Source of the DNA: Phycisphaerae bacterium
GTDB taxonomy: Bacteria > Planctomycetota > Phycisphaerae > UBA1845 > PWPN01
Length of the DNA: 45,071 bases
Reading direction: 5' to 3'
NCBI GenBank assembly: GCA_012719955.1
Contig: JAAXZI010000234.1
Location: 1 to 45,071, forward strand
The translations under genes were made by a program, and so were the position numbers. Below the pieces are notes generated by a model. That model did no database searches and was not told the origin of the DNA. It saw nothing but the letters and a program-made list of their open reading frames with translations. Within the stretch, counting starts at the first letter, position 1; each line of letters opens with the position of its first letter. Positions 35,327 through 43,274 of this stretch are shown piece by piece.

Positions 35327-35563
35327 TTTCAGTTTCTGGTCGGGCTCTTGGCGCGCCTCCGCGGCGGCGCTATACTGCCCGCCGCTTGGAGGAGGTGGAG
35401 GAAGCGCCTCTCGCTTTCCTGCCGTGGGATGAGGGACTGTTCCAGATACAAAGCAGCGCCGCGAGCGGTTCGTGGCAGGTGCGCGCGTGAAGAGGTGGCC
35501 ATCCGGTCGGTGCCGGAGTGGGTCCCTTCTTCGAAATAGGTTCCAGAATTGGAGGAGAAAACC

Positions 35564-36268
35564 ATGAGAATGTTGACCACCGCGCTGATTCTTGGTCTGG
35601 CCGTCAGCCCCCTGGCCGCCGTCACCATCAACGAGATTCGTATTGACCAGCCAAGCACTGACACCGACGAATACTTCGAGCTGGCCGGCACGCCCGGTGA
35701 ACTGCTCAGCGGGCTCACCTACCTGGTCATCGGCGATGGCAGCAGCGGAACGAGAAGCGGCGTTATCGAATCCATAACCAGTCTAAACTACCTGTCCATT
35801 CCCGCCGACGGCTACCTGTTGGTGGCCAAGGATGCAAACGGCACCCTGGGGCAGACCGCCGATTTCGTCGACACCAAACTTAACTTCGAGAACGGTGATA
35901 ATGTCACCCACCTGCTCGTGTCGGGCTTCAGCGGCACCCTGAACGACGATCTGGACACGAATGACGATGGAGTACTCGACTTTACGCCCTGGACCAAGAT
36001 CATCGACATGGTAGCGCTGGCGTTGGAGTTGAACCCCCCATCCGACACCGAATGGTACTATGGTGACACGGTAGTGGGGCCCGATGGGGCGTTCGTCCCC
36101 GGCCATGTCTATCGCAACCCGAACGGGTCGGGCGCATGGACCATCGGCCAGTTTGATCCCGTTAACGGGCAGGATACGCCGGGCTACGCCAACGTTCCCG
36201 AGCCCGCGACCCTGATTCTGCTCGGGCTGGGTAGCCTGCTCTACGGCTGGCGCAAGAGCCGTTCCTGA
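35564..36268 (+). CDS. PEP-CTERM-anchored exported protein (lamin-tail-domain-like)
   Basis: This 234-residue protein has a signal peptide (MRMLTTALILGLAVSPLAA). GGAGGAG lies six bases before the ATG. The N-terminal VTINEIRIDQPSTDTDEYFELAG is like the opening of lamin-tail (LTD) domains (xINEIxxxxxxxDEYxEL). GDGSSGTRSGVIES, LSIPADGYLLVAK and VTHLLVSGFSG fit its Ig-like strands. The tail (residues 211-234) starts VPEPATLILLGLGSLL and ends in basic WRKSRS, the PEP-CTERM sorting signal cleaved by an exosortase. It should be exported and then processed or displayed. The exosortase itself is not in this window. It is probably an isolated gene; the next gene (36540) is separated by a repeat cluster. 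Confidence 0.9.
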   Translation: MRMLTTALILGLAVSPLAAVTINEIRIDQPSTDTDEYFELAGTPGELLSGLTYLVIGDGSSGTRSGVIESITSLNYLSIPADGYLLVAKDANGTLGQTADFVDTKLNFENGDNVTHLLVSGFSGTLNDDLDTNDDGVLDFTPWTKIIDMVALALELNPPSDTEWYYGDTVVGPDGAFVPGHVYRNPNGSGAWTIGQFDPVNGQDTPGYANVPEPATLILLGLGSLLYGWRKSRS

Positions 36269-36343
36269 GACGACGAAAACATACGCTATGGCCGGGCGTG
36301 CGCCGGTGAGGCGTCTTGCGGCGCCCCCGCATAGTGTGTCTCA

Positions 36344-36485
36344 CCGCTCTTGAGCAGGGGCGAACTTCGCAATGTACGCCGCTGCTCTTGAGCGGTGATA
36401 AATGTTGGAATTGTCCCCGCGCGGCTCAAGAGCCGTGGCACACGCAGGTCAACGTCGCCCCGCACGGCCAAGAGCCGCGGCACAC
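36344..36485. repeat. Second cluster of family B palindromes
   Basis: Copies lie at 36344-36358 (CCGCTCTTGAGCAGG), 36381-36396 (GCTGCTCTTGAGCGGT), 36421-36434 (GCGGCTCAAGAGCC) and 36463-36478 (CACGGCCAAGAGCCG). The span 36371-36443, two palindromes around an AATTGT spacer and ending GTGGCACAC, matches 27243-27313 in layout and largely in sequence. It occupies most of the gap between the PEP-CTERM gene and the membrane-protein gene. Confidence 0.85.
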
Positions 36486-36539
36486 ATCCATCCTTGACCC
36501 TGGCCGGACAGCGGGTACCCTGTGTCCAGGAGACTCCGG

Positions 36540-38750
36540 ATGAGCGCAGCTTCGAATGCCACCGGCGGGGGGTCTTTGCGCCGACTGATTCGCCAGGCGG
36601 TCGTGCTCGGCTTGCTCTATCTCCACGTGTTCTGGGTGGTTGATCCCCGTCTCCTGCTGCACAGCCAATCCCCTGCCTTCTTCGCCGGATGGACGGAGTT
36701 CACCGAGTCTCTTGGCGCCTGGCCTGGGGGGCTGATCGAGTATGCCGCCGCTGGCCTGGCCCAGACTTTCGCCTTCCCCTGGCTCGGTGCGGCGGTCCTC
36801 ACCGTCGGCATCGGCCTGGCGTGGGTGCTCACGGAGCGCCTGCTGGCCGCCGCCGGCGCGTCCCGATTCATGCGTGACTGGGCTTTCGTGCCCCTGGCCT
36901 GCCTGTTGGTGCTGCTGAACCGTTACACGCTGTCACTCGGGGCCATTCTCTCGCTGGTGGTCGCCCTGCTGCCGGCCCTGATGTACGCCCGGCTCCCCTT
37001 TCGCCAAAGTGCTCGCGTCCTCACGGCCGTGGGCATGTGCATCGTCGTCTATGTCCTTGCCGGGCCGGTCAGCATTCTGTTGGCCTGTCTTTGTGGAATG
37101 ATGGAAATCCTGTCGGCGTTTCCCAAACCCGACACCTCCCGAATCGACTGGCCGGAGTCCCCTCCTTTGTCGGAGACCGGGCCGGCCACCGCTCCAACTT
37201 GGCCGCCGCCGGGCGTGATCTCACCCGCCTGGTCCATCGCCGCGGGGATGAGCATCCTGTTGCTCGGGGCTGCCATACCCTATTTGGCGGGAACGCATGT
37301 ATACCGGATCGGCGTCCACGACACTTGGACCCGCCAGACGGCCCTGGAGCACGACCGCCCCCCACTCATCGCCTCCATCGCCCTCTACGCGTCCCTACCG
37401 CTGGGCCTGATCCTCGCCTCCGGCTTACCGGCAGGATTGATCCACCGCATGAAGGCGCGGCTGTTTCCGAACGCCGGCCGTCGGCGATCCGACCGGCCGT
37501 CGATCGCCAGGAAAAAGTCCCCCCACGGATCTGCCCAGCCGCGCGGGTCCAAGGAGACTTCGCCGACGCCTGCTCCGGCATTTCTCGCGCGTTTTCGCGC
37601 TTTCCTGGCCTCCGCTTTGCCCCTGCTGGCCGGCGCGGCGGTCGTCTGGATCACGGTGGAGCCGGACCGCGCCGCTGTCTTGCGGCTGGATTATCACGTT
37701 CGCAATCGCCAGTGGGACGCGGCTCTCGCCGCCGCCGAGCCGCTGCGCTGGTCGCGGGCCATGCTCGATCCCGACGTGGAACAACGACTGGCCACCCTGG
37801 GCTTCGCCAGTCGCTTCCCGGCCGAAGCCCAGACCCCCGCCCCGCTGCTGCCCAGCCTCAATGTCGCCATTCACAATGTCAACTTCGCTCTCGCCCAGCA
37901 GGGCCGGTTGCTCGACTGCATGTTCGAGTATCCGCAGCGGATGGGCGCTTCTGTCGTACGCCTGCTGCCTGACGACGAGGGGGCATACGTGGCTCATTCC
38001 TACAACTTCGACATCCTGCTTGAACTGGGCCATGTGAACGAAGCCGAGCGCGTGGTCTGCGAAAGCTTCGCCAACGTCGGTCCGCGTCCATGGTTGCTCA
38101 AACGACTGACCCGGGTCAACGTGCTCACGGGGCGTCCGCAGGCCGCCCACGTCTGCCTGAACCGCCTGGCCCGCGTTCCCGGCTGGCGCGCTTGGGCCGA
38201 AACGATCCGCGCGGAGCTGAACAAAGACCCCGCGCTATCCGGCCGGCCGGACCTCCAGCGAATCCGGTCGCGGATGTATCGCCAAGACCACGTCGGCCAC
38301 CTGGAGGGCATGCATCCCGACGAACAGATGCTGCGCTATCTGCTGGTGGCCAACCCGCACAACCGGCTGGCCTTCGACTATCTCACCGCCCACTATCTGC
38401 TTACCCTGCGCGATGACAAGGTGGCCGAAAACATGCGCTATCTGGCCGATTTCGGTTATACGCATGTGCCTCGTCATGCCGAAGAATCGATACTTCTCCT
38501 CGCGAAGTTGACCCGGCAGATGCCGGATCTCCGGGGATTCACCATCCGCCCGGAGACCATCCGGCGCTTTGAGGCCTTCACGCGGGATCTCGATCTGCTC
38601 GGCGACCCCGGCGGGCGCGACAACCTGAGAATACGAGACGCGCTGATGGCGCGCTACGGCGACACCTACTGGTTCTACGCGCTCTTCGGGCATACCTTTT
38701 TCGGCCGGAATGCCCCGCCGCCACCGGCCGACCAGGGGAGGGACCAATGA
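36540..38750 (+). CDS. Polytopic membrane protein with helical-repeat C-terminal half (possibly DUF6057-like)
   Basis: This 736-residue protein has about ten hydrophobic helices in the first 340 residues, among them LGLLYLHVFWVVD, LGAAVLTVGIGLAWVLTE, LACLLVLLNRYTLSLGAILSLVVALLPALMY and LIASIALYASLPLGLILASG. A further helix, LPLLAGAAVVWITVE, is near 370. The remaining roughly 360 residues are soluble and helical and look like TPR/SEL-type repeats (WDAALAAAEPLRW, ARVPGWRAWAETIRAEL, YLLVANPHNRLAFDYLTAHYLLTLRDD). I suspect the DUF6057 group, but this rests on memory of its pairing with a propeller protein. AGGAG seven bases before the ATG at 36540 fixes the start. It overlaps the next gene by four bases (ATGA, 38747-38750), so they are probably made together. 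Confidence 0.72.
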   Translation: MSAASNATGGGSLRRLIRQAVVLGLLYLHVFWVVDPRLLLHSQSPAFFAGWTEFTESLGAWPGGLIEYAAAGLAQTFAFPWLGAAVLTVGIGLAWVLTERLLAAAGASRFMRDWAFVPLACLLVLLNRYTLSLGAILSLVVALLPALMYARLPFRQSARVLTAVGMCIVVYVLAGPVSILLACLCGMMEILSAFPKPDTSRIDWPESPPLSETGPATAPTWPPPGVISPAWSIAAGMSILLLGAAIPYLAGTHVYRIGVHDTWTRQTALEHDRPPLIASIALYASLPLGLILASGLPAGLIHRMKARLFPNAGRRRSDRPSIARKKSPHGSAQPRGSKETSPTPAPAFLARFRAFLASALPLLAGAAVVWITVEPDRAAVLRLDYHVRNRQWDAALAAAEPLRWSRAMLDPDVEQRLATLGFASRFPAEAQTPAPLLPSLNVAIHNVNFALAQQGRLLDCMFEYPQRMGASVVRLLPDDEGAYVAHSYNFDILLELGHVNEAERVVCESFANVGPRPWLLKRLTRVNVLTGRPQAAHVCLNRLARVPGWRAWAETIRAELNKDPALSGRPDLQRIRSRMYRQDHVGHLEGMHPDEQMLRYLLVANPHNRLAFDYLTAHYLLTLRDDKVAENMRYLADFGYTHVPRHAEESILLLAKLTRQMPDLRGFTIRPETIRRFEAFTRDLDLLGDPGGRDNLRIRDALMARYGDTYWFYALFGHTFFGRNAPPPPADQGRDQ

Positions 38751-40315
38751 AGCTGCGTTGGTTCATTCGCGTGGCCACGTTCATCATCCCGGCCCTCATG
38801 GCCCTCATTGCGCTGTTTCGCCTCGCAGACGACGGCCTCGGACGTCCGTCGAACCATGTCCGCACGGACCGCTTTCCGGCCATCAGCCCGGACTACGCCA
38901 ACCTGGTGATCCCGCCCAACATCGCTCCGCTCAACTTTGTCATCCAGGAGCCCGGCACGGAGTTCCGCGTCTTTATTTTTGGCCTGCGCGGCCCGGGGAT
39001 TACCGTGAACAGCCGCCGGCCGCGGATCACGATTCCCCTGCAGGACTGGCGGGCGCTGTTAGAGGCAAACACCGGCGCGTCGATCCGCGTAGAGGTGTTT
39101 ACCCGAGAGGACGGCAGACAATGGATCGGCTTCAAGCCCCTGGTCCACACCGTCGCCAACGAGCCTATCGACGGCTATCTGGTCTATCGCCGGATCGACC
39201 CGGTCTTTCGCTGCTGGGGAAATATCAGCATCCAGCAGCGCGACCTGACCAGCTTCAACGAGACGTGCCTCCTCGCGAACCGTTCCGTCCAGTACGACTG
39301 CATCAACTGTCACAGCTTCTCGCGGGAGCATCCCGATCGAATGGCCCTCCTGGTGCGCAGCGAGGCCATCGGCCCGCGCATGCTCCTGTCCACCGAGCGC
39401 GGCAACACGGCCGTCAGCACGGCCACGAAGTCCAACCCGCTGCCCTCCTCCTACCACGCCTGGCATCCCAACGGCCGGGTCATCGCCTTCGCCGCGATGC
39501 GGGTCACCCAATTCTTCCACGCCGTAGGTGAAACGCGGGACGTGTTCGACCTGGTCTCGGACCTGGGCCTCTATGTGCTGGACTCCCACATGGTCACCAC
39601 CGCGCCGGCCATCTCCCGCCCGGACCGCCTGGAAACCTACCCCGCCTGGTCGCCGGACGGGAAATTCCTTTACTTCTGCAGTGCCCCGCAGTTGCCCATC
39701 GAGCGGTACCGCGAGGTGCGCTACGACCTGCTGCGCATCCCCTACGATCCACAATCCGGCGACTGGGGCGAGCCGGAAACGCTGCTGAGCGCCGATGCCC
39801 TCGGCGGCAGCATCACCCACCCGCGCATCTCGCCGGACGGGCGATTCCTCATGTTCTGCCGGTGCGATTACGGAAATTTCTCCATCTACCGTCCCGAAAG
39901 CGACCTCTACCTGCTCGACCTGGAAACCCGCGCGACGCACAAAATGGAACTCAATAGCGACCGCTCCGACAGCTATCACACCTGGTCCAGCAACGGCCGT
40001 TGGGTGGTCTTCAGCAGCAAGCGCCGTGACGGCCTGCTCACCCATCCCTGGGTGAGCTATGTCGACAAAAACGGTCGGGCCCACAAGCCCTTCATCCTGC
40101 CTCAGCAGGATCCGGAATACTACGACTTTTCGCTGAAGGTCTTTAACGTGCCCGAACTCAGCGCGCATCCTCTGCACGGCCACGCCGACCGGCTCCGCGA
40201 CGCCTTCCGTCACTCCGCCGATCCACCCCAGGCCGCCTTCGAACCAACGACCCAGCCCGGCGGCTCCGCCGACCCCGAACCCCCCTGGCACGCCCCTGCC
40301 GGACACCCGCAATAA
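38747..40315 (+). CDS. Exported PD40/TolB-like beta-propeller protein with a CxxCH (cytochrome-c-like) motif
   Basis: This 522-residue protein has an N-terminal hydrophobic segment (FIRVATFIIPALMALIALF). Residues 185-189 read CINCH (VQYDCINCHSF), a single CxxCH haem-attachment type motif. Later residues form TolB/PD40 propeller blades: SSYHAWHPNGRVIAF, TYPAWSPDGKFLYFC, THPRISPDGRFLMFC and SYHTWSSNGRWVVFS. The two strands of each blade and the S-P-D-G turn are typical. The C terminus is Pro-rich and polar. Similar CxxCH-plus-propeller proteins next to polytopic membrane proteins occur in Bacteroidetes, from memory; I know of no demonstrated role. It is the second gene of a coupled pair. Covalent haem binding would need a cytochrome c maturation system, not present in this window. 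Confidence 0.78.
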   Translation: MKLRWFIRVATFIIPALMALIALFRLADDGLGRPSNHVRTDRFPAISPDYANLVIPPNIAPLNFVIQEPGTEFRVFIFGLRGPGITVNSRRPRITIPLQDWRALLEANTGASIRVEVFTREDGRQWIGFKPLVHTVANEPIDGYLVYRRIDPVFRCWGNISIQQRDLTSFNETCLLANRSVQYDCINCHSFSREHPDRMALLVRSEAIGPRMLLSTERGNTAVSTATKSNPLPSSYHAWHPNGRVIAFAAMRVTQFFHAVGETRDVFDLVSDLGLYVLDSHMVTTAPAISRPDRLETYPAWSPDGKFLYFCSAPQLPIERYREVRYDLLRIPYDPQSGDWGEPETLLSADALGGSITHPRISPDGRFLMFCRCDYGNFSIYRPESDLYLLDLETRATHKMELNSDRSDSYHTWSSNGRWVVFSSKRRDGLLTHPWVSYVDKNGRAHKPFILPQQDPEYYDFSLKVFNVPELSAHPLHGHADRLRDAFRHSADPPQAAFEPTTQPGGSADPEPPWHAPAGHPQ

Positions 40316-40501
40316 ATCTCAATTCCGACACGCAGAGTCTCATTGCTTCCGTCATTCTGATCGGCTACTTTGCTCCACATTCCGATTGCGGGGTAAGGGA
40401 GAGCATGTAGTTGTGTGGGGCTTAAGGTCTTGTCGGGCGGCCGACGCCCGGCGGCATCTGACTGTGCGTCATGAAACCCACGTGACGCCGGCGGCTTGCC
40501 G

Positions 40502-40513
40502 GTGACATGTCAC
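40502..40513. promoter_or_regulatory. Perfect 12-base palindrome GTGACATGTCAC
   Basis: The palindrome lies about 31 bases before the MFS transporter start. It is exact over 12 bases and not part of the repeat families. It could be a binding site for a dimeric regulator of the transporter and downstream ThuA-Gfo genes. No regulator gene is adjacent. The rest of 40316-40501 shows no gene. Confidence 0.35.
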
Positions 40514-40543
40514 GTTTCAGCGCACGCGAAATACAAGGTTGTC

Positions 40544-42118
40544 ATGCACAAAACACCACCCGAAGCCGATTGGGAGCCGCCGGCGCTCAAATATGCCTCC
40601 CCCCCATCTGGAAACCCGACACAAAGCCTGATTGGACGTGGCTGGAACACCGTACGCCACAACCTGCGCTGGACCATCGTCGGGCTGCTTACCCTGGTGA
40701 CGGTCATCAACTATCTCGACCGGCAGGCCCTGGCCGTCGCCCAGGTCGCCCTCCGCGACGATCTGGGGATTACGCCGGAAGATTACGGCCGGATCGTCTC
40801 CGCCTTCCTGATCGCCTATGGCGTCTTTCACCCCCTGGCCGGGCGGGTGATCGACAGACTGGGCAGCCGCCTGGGCCTGATGCTGGCCTTCATCTGGTGG
40901 TCGGTGGCCAGCATCGGCCATGCCTTCGCCACCGGGGTCCGGTCTTTTGCCACCATGCGCTTCCTGCTGGGCGTGGGTGAGGCGGGTAATTTCCCGGCAG
41001 CCATCAAAATGGTGGGCGAATGGTTCCCGGCCAAGGAACGTGCCCTGGCCACGGGAATCCTCAACGTCGGCACCGGCGTAGGCGCCATGCTGGCCCCCCC
41101 GCTGGTGGGCGCGATCATTTACTACTTCAACTGGCAGGTCGCCTTCATCGTGACCGGCGCCATCGGATTTATCTGGCTGATTCCCTGGCTGATCCTGGGC
41201 AAGCGCCCGGAAAAACACCCCTTTATCACGCCTGAGGAACTGGCCTACATCCGCGCCGGACAGCAGGAGGCCGCCTCTGAGGATTCCCCTGCTCAGGGTT
41301 CCTTCTGCCCGCAGTGCGGCCAGAGCCTGCAGGAGGGACCGTCGCAGCCCTGCACGAGGTGCGGCCTGGATCCCGCATCCCGGCAAGCAGAGCTGGCGCC
41401 GGCGGCCAGGCCTGTCGCGGCCCACGCCGAGGAGTCGAGTCGCGGAATCTGGCGGGAGGCCCTCGCCAAACGCGAACTCTGGGCGCTCATGGCCGCCCGG
41501 CTGCTCTCCGATCCGGTGTGGCTGTTCTTCACCTTCTGGATCCCGATGTATTTCAAGGAGGCCCGCGGCTTCGATCTGAAGAGCGTGGCGATGTTCACCT
41601 GGCTGCCGTTCCTGGCCGCCGACTTCGGCAGCATCGCCGGCGGGTGGCTTTCCTCCTTCTTTATTGGCCGGGGTTGGCCGGTGCTCACGGCACGCAAGCT
41701 CGCGGTCTGCTGCAGCGCGGCCATGATGCCCCTGACCATCCTCTCCGTGTACGTGGAGAGCTGGCAGATCGCCATCGTGTGCATCAGCATCGGAGCCCTT
41801 GGCCATCAGAGCTGGTCGGCCAGCCTGTTGACGCTGCCGACGGATGTCTTCCCCAAGCGGATGGTTGCCTCCACCTACGGATTCGCCGCCATGATGGGCG
41901 TGCTGGGCGGGGCGTTCTCGCAGTACTTCGTGGGCACGGTGATCGAAAGTGTGGGCTACACCCTGGTGTTCACCATCGCCGGCTGCCTGCATCCGCTGGG
42001 AGCGTTGATGGTCGTCCTGTTCGTCAGGAAATCCTGGCAAGCCGAGCCGGCGGGTGGAGCGTTCCCCGTCGCTCAGCCCGCAGGCGGCCCGAACGGGCCA
42101 GGATCGAGAGCGGAGTAG
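40544..42118 (+). CDS. MFS anion:cation symporter-type transporter with inserted zinc ribbon
   Basis: This 524-residue inner-membrane protein has 12 helices in two halves. The first half starts LTLVTVINYLDRQALAVAQV and includes the ACS-family motif GVGEAGNFPAAIKMVGEWFP, as in hexuronate (ExuT) and sugar-acid carriers. Residues about 242-300, in the central cytoplasmic loop between helices 6 and 7, differ from all ExuT members I know. They contain C255-x2-C258-x11-C270-x2-C273 (FCPQCGQSLQ and PCTRCGL), a classical zinc-ribbon spacing. The second half resumes at GIWREALAKRELWALMAAR. The loop sequence stays in frame and has no stop. Start: ATG at 40544 with AAGG five bases upstream; an upstream in-frame start at 40496 would add 16 residues. 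ThuA follows after about 180 bases. Confidence 0.9.
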   Translation: MHKTPPEADWEPPALKYASPPSGNPTQSLIGRGWNTVRHNLRWTIVGLLTLVTVINYLDRQALAVAQVALRDDLGITPEDYGRIVSAFLIAYGVFHPLAGRVIDRLGSRLGLMLAFIWWSVASIGHAFATGVRSFATMRFLLGVGEAGNFPAAIKMVGEWFPAKERALATGILNVGTGVGAMLAPPLVGAIIYYFNWQVAFIVTGAIGFIWLIPWLILGKRPEKHPFITPEELAYIRAGQQEAASEDSPAQGSFCPQCGQSLQEGPSQPCTRCGLDPASRQAELAPAARPVAAHAEESSRGIWREALAKRELWALMAARLLSDPVWLFFTFWIPMYFKEARGFDLKSVAMFTWLPFLAADFGSIAGGWLSSFFIGRGWPVLTARKLAVCCSAAMMPLTILSVYVESWQIAIVCISIGALGHQSWSASLLTLPTDVFPKRMVASTYGFAAMMGVLGGAFSQYFVGTVIESVGYTLVFTIAGCLHPLGALMVVLFVRKSWQAEPAGGAFPVAQPAGGPNGPGSRAE

Positions 42119-42127
42119 TCACCGGCC

Positions 42128-42226
42128 GGGGCCTCAGGCCCCGCGCCATCAGGTGGGCGGGCGTTTTGCCAGCCCGCACTTGGAGGGCGGGCATCTTGCC
42201 CGCCTGCACCGGCGAGACGCCGGTGC
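42128..42226. repeat. Hairpins and family A palindrome after the MFS gene
   Basis: The interval holds GGGGCCTCAGGCCCC (42128-42142), a six-base stem ten bases after the MFS stop. A decayed family A copy at about 42154-42176 (GGGCGGGCGTTTTGCCAGCC) and a good copy at 42182-42204 follow. Then comes GCACCGGC-GAGAC-GCCGGTGC (42206-42226), an eight-base stem. The stems could slow or end transcription, but no T-tract follows any of them. Confidence 0.7.
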
Positions 42227-42296
42227 CACACAAGCAGAATGCTGATATGGAGACGCCGGCCTCGCATGGCCGGTATAAAGAAAGGGAATCTTGATC

Positions 42297-43145
42297 ATGC
42301 GTAATTCGTACTGGCTCATCTTTCTGCTGGCCGTGAACACGGCGGGCCTTTGCCTGGCCGCCGAGAAGAAGATCCTGGTTTACACTCGCAATTACACGCC
42401 TGATGGCAAGGGCTATGTCCACAACAACATCAAGGCCAGCGTGGAAGCCATCCAGAAGCTCGGCAAGGAGAACGGCTTCGCGGTGGATGTATCCAACGAC
42501 CCCGAGGTCTTCACCGACGAGAATCTCAAGCAATACAAGGCCCTGGTCTTTTCCAACAGCAACAACGAGGCCTTCGCGAACGACGCCCAGCGCGAGGCCT
42601 TCAAACGCTACATCAAGGCCGGCGGCGGGTTCGTCGGAATCCACTCCGCCTCCGGCTCCGAGCGCAAGTGGGGCTACTACCAGGCGGTCTTGGGTGCTAA
42701 ATTCCGGCGTCACCCTAAGCAGCAGCCCTTTACGGTCCGGGTCGTCGATCCGAAGCACCCGGCCACGCGCGACCTGCCGGCCAGCTTCACCTGGGGACCG
42801 GACGAGTGCTACTACCACGACAACTTCAACAAGGACATCAAGCCGCTGCTGGTCGTCGATCCGGCCGAGCTGGACGACCCCAAGAAAGACGAGTACCCCG
42901 GCAAGCGGTTCGGCAAGGCCATGCCCATTGCCTGGTATCACACCTACGACGGCGGCCGGCAGTTCTACACCGCGCTCGGCCACAACATCCCGCAATACAA
43001 AGACCCGCTGCTGACCAAGCACATTCTCGGCGGCATTCTGTGGGCTATGGGCGAGAAACCGTATCCAGGCGATCAGGCCACCGGGCCAGGCAAAGAGGTT
43101 AAAGGCAAAATGTCGAATGACGAAGCCGGAATGAAGAAAGAATGA
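42297..43145 (+). CDS. Exported ThuA-domain protein
   Basis: This 282-residue protein has a signal peptide (MRNSYWLIFLLAVNTAGLCLA). Its ThuA domain, a type 1 glutamine-amidotransferase-like fold, spans about residues 24-255. Landmarks are KKILVYTRNY, LKQYKALVFSNSN, FKRYIKAGGGFVGIHSASGSE, MPIAWYHTYDGGRQFYTALGH and ILGGILWAMG. ThuA proteins are linked to trehalose and other sugar use, but the fold lacks a clear catalytic Cys triad here and the reaction is unknown. I take the ATG at 42297 (AGGGA upstream); a TTG two codons before is possible. The last residues (about KGKMSNDEAGMKKE) are encoded by repeat DNA, and the TGA stop lies inside a GAATGACG unit. The Gfo gene follows after 130 bases. Confidence 0.88.
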   Translation: MRNSYWLIFLLAVNTAGLCLAAEKKILVYTRNYTPDGKGYVHNNIKASVEAIQKLGKENGFAVDVSNDPEVFTDENLKQYKALVFSNSNNEAFANDAQREAFKRYIKAGGGFVGIHSASGSERKWGYYQAVLGAKFRRHPKQQPFTVRVVDPKHPATRDLPASFTWGPDECYYHDNFNKDIKPLLVVDPAELDDPKKDEYPGKRFGKAMPIAWYHTYDGGRQFYTALGHNIPQYKDPLLTKHILGGILWAMGEKPYPGDQATGPGKEVKGKMSNDEAGMKKE

Positions 43146-43250
43146 CGCGTGATAAAACCCGAACGGCGTCACCCGGCGCCGCTTGCTTTCGTCATTCGTC
43201 ATTTGAGATTCGTCATTGATTCGTCATTCGGACTTCGACATTCGTCATTA
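43109..43250. repeat. GTCATTCG-type tandem and inverted repeat after ThuA
   Basis: On the plus strand TTCGTCATT units recur from 43188 to 43250. The complementary type (AATGTCGAATGACGAA, AATGACG) occurs at 43109-43147, overlapping the 3' end of the ThuA gene. The two halves form a large imperfect inverted repeat separated by GC-rich DNA. Confidence 0.72.
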
Positions 43251-43274
43251 TTAGAAACGTAAGGAGACTGTGAA

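Noticed and set aside
39059..40312. A 417-codon minus-strand frame
   Set aside because: It is antisense to the CxxCH-propeller gene, which is coupled to the previous gene by a four-base overlap and has PD40 motifs.
43188..43250. Possible CRISPR-like short repeat array (TTCGTCATT units)
   Set aside because: Units are only about nine bases, with spacings too short and irregular for CRISPR, and no cas genes are present.
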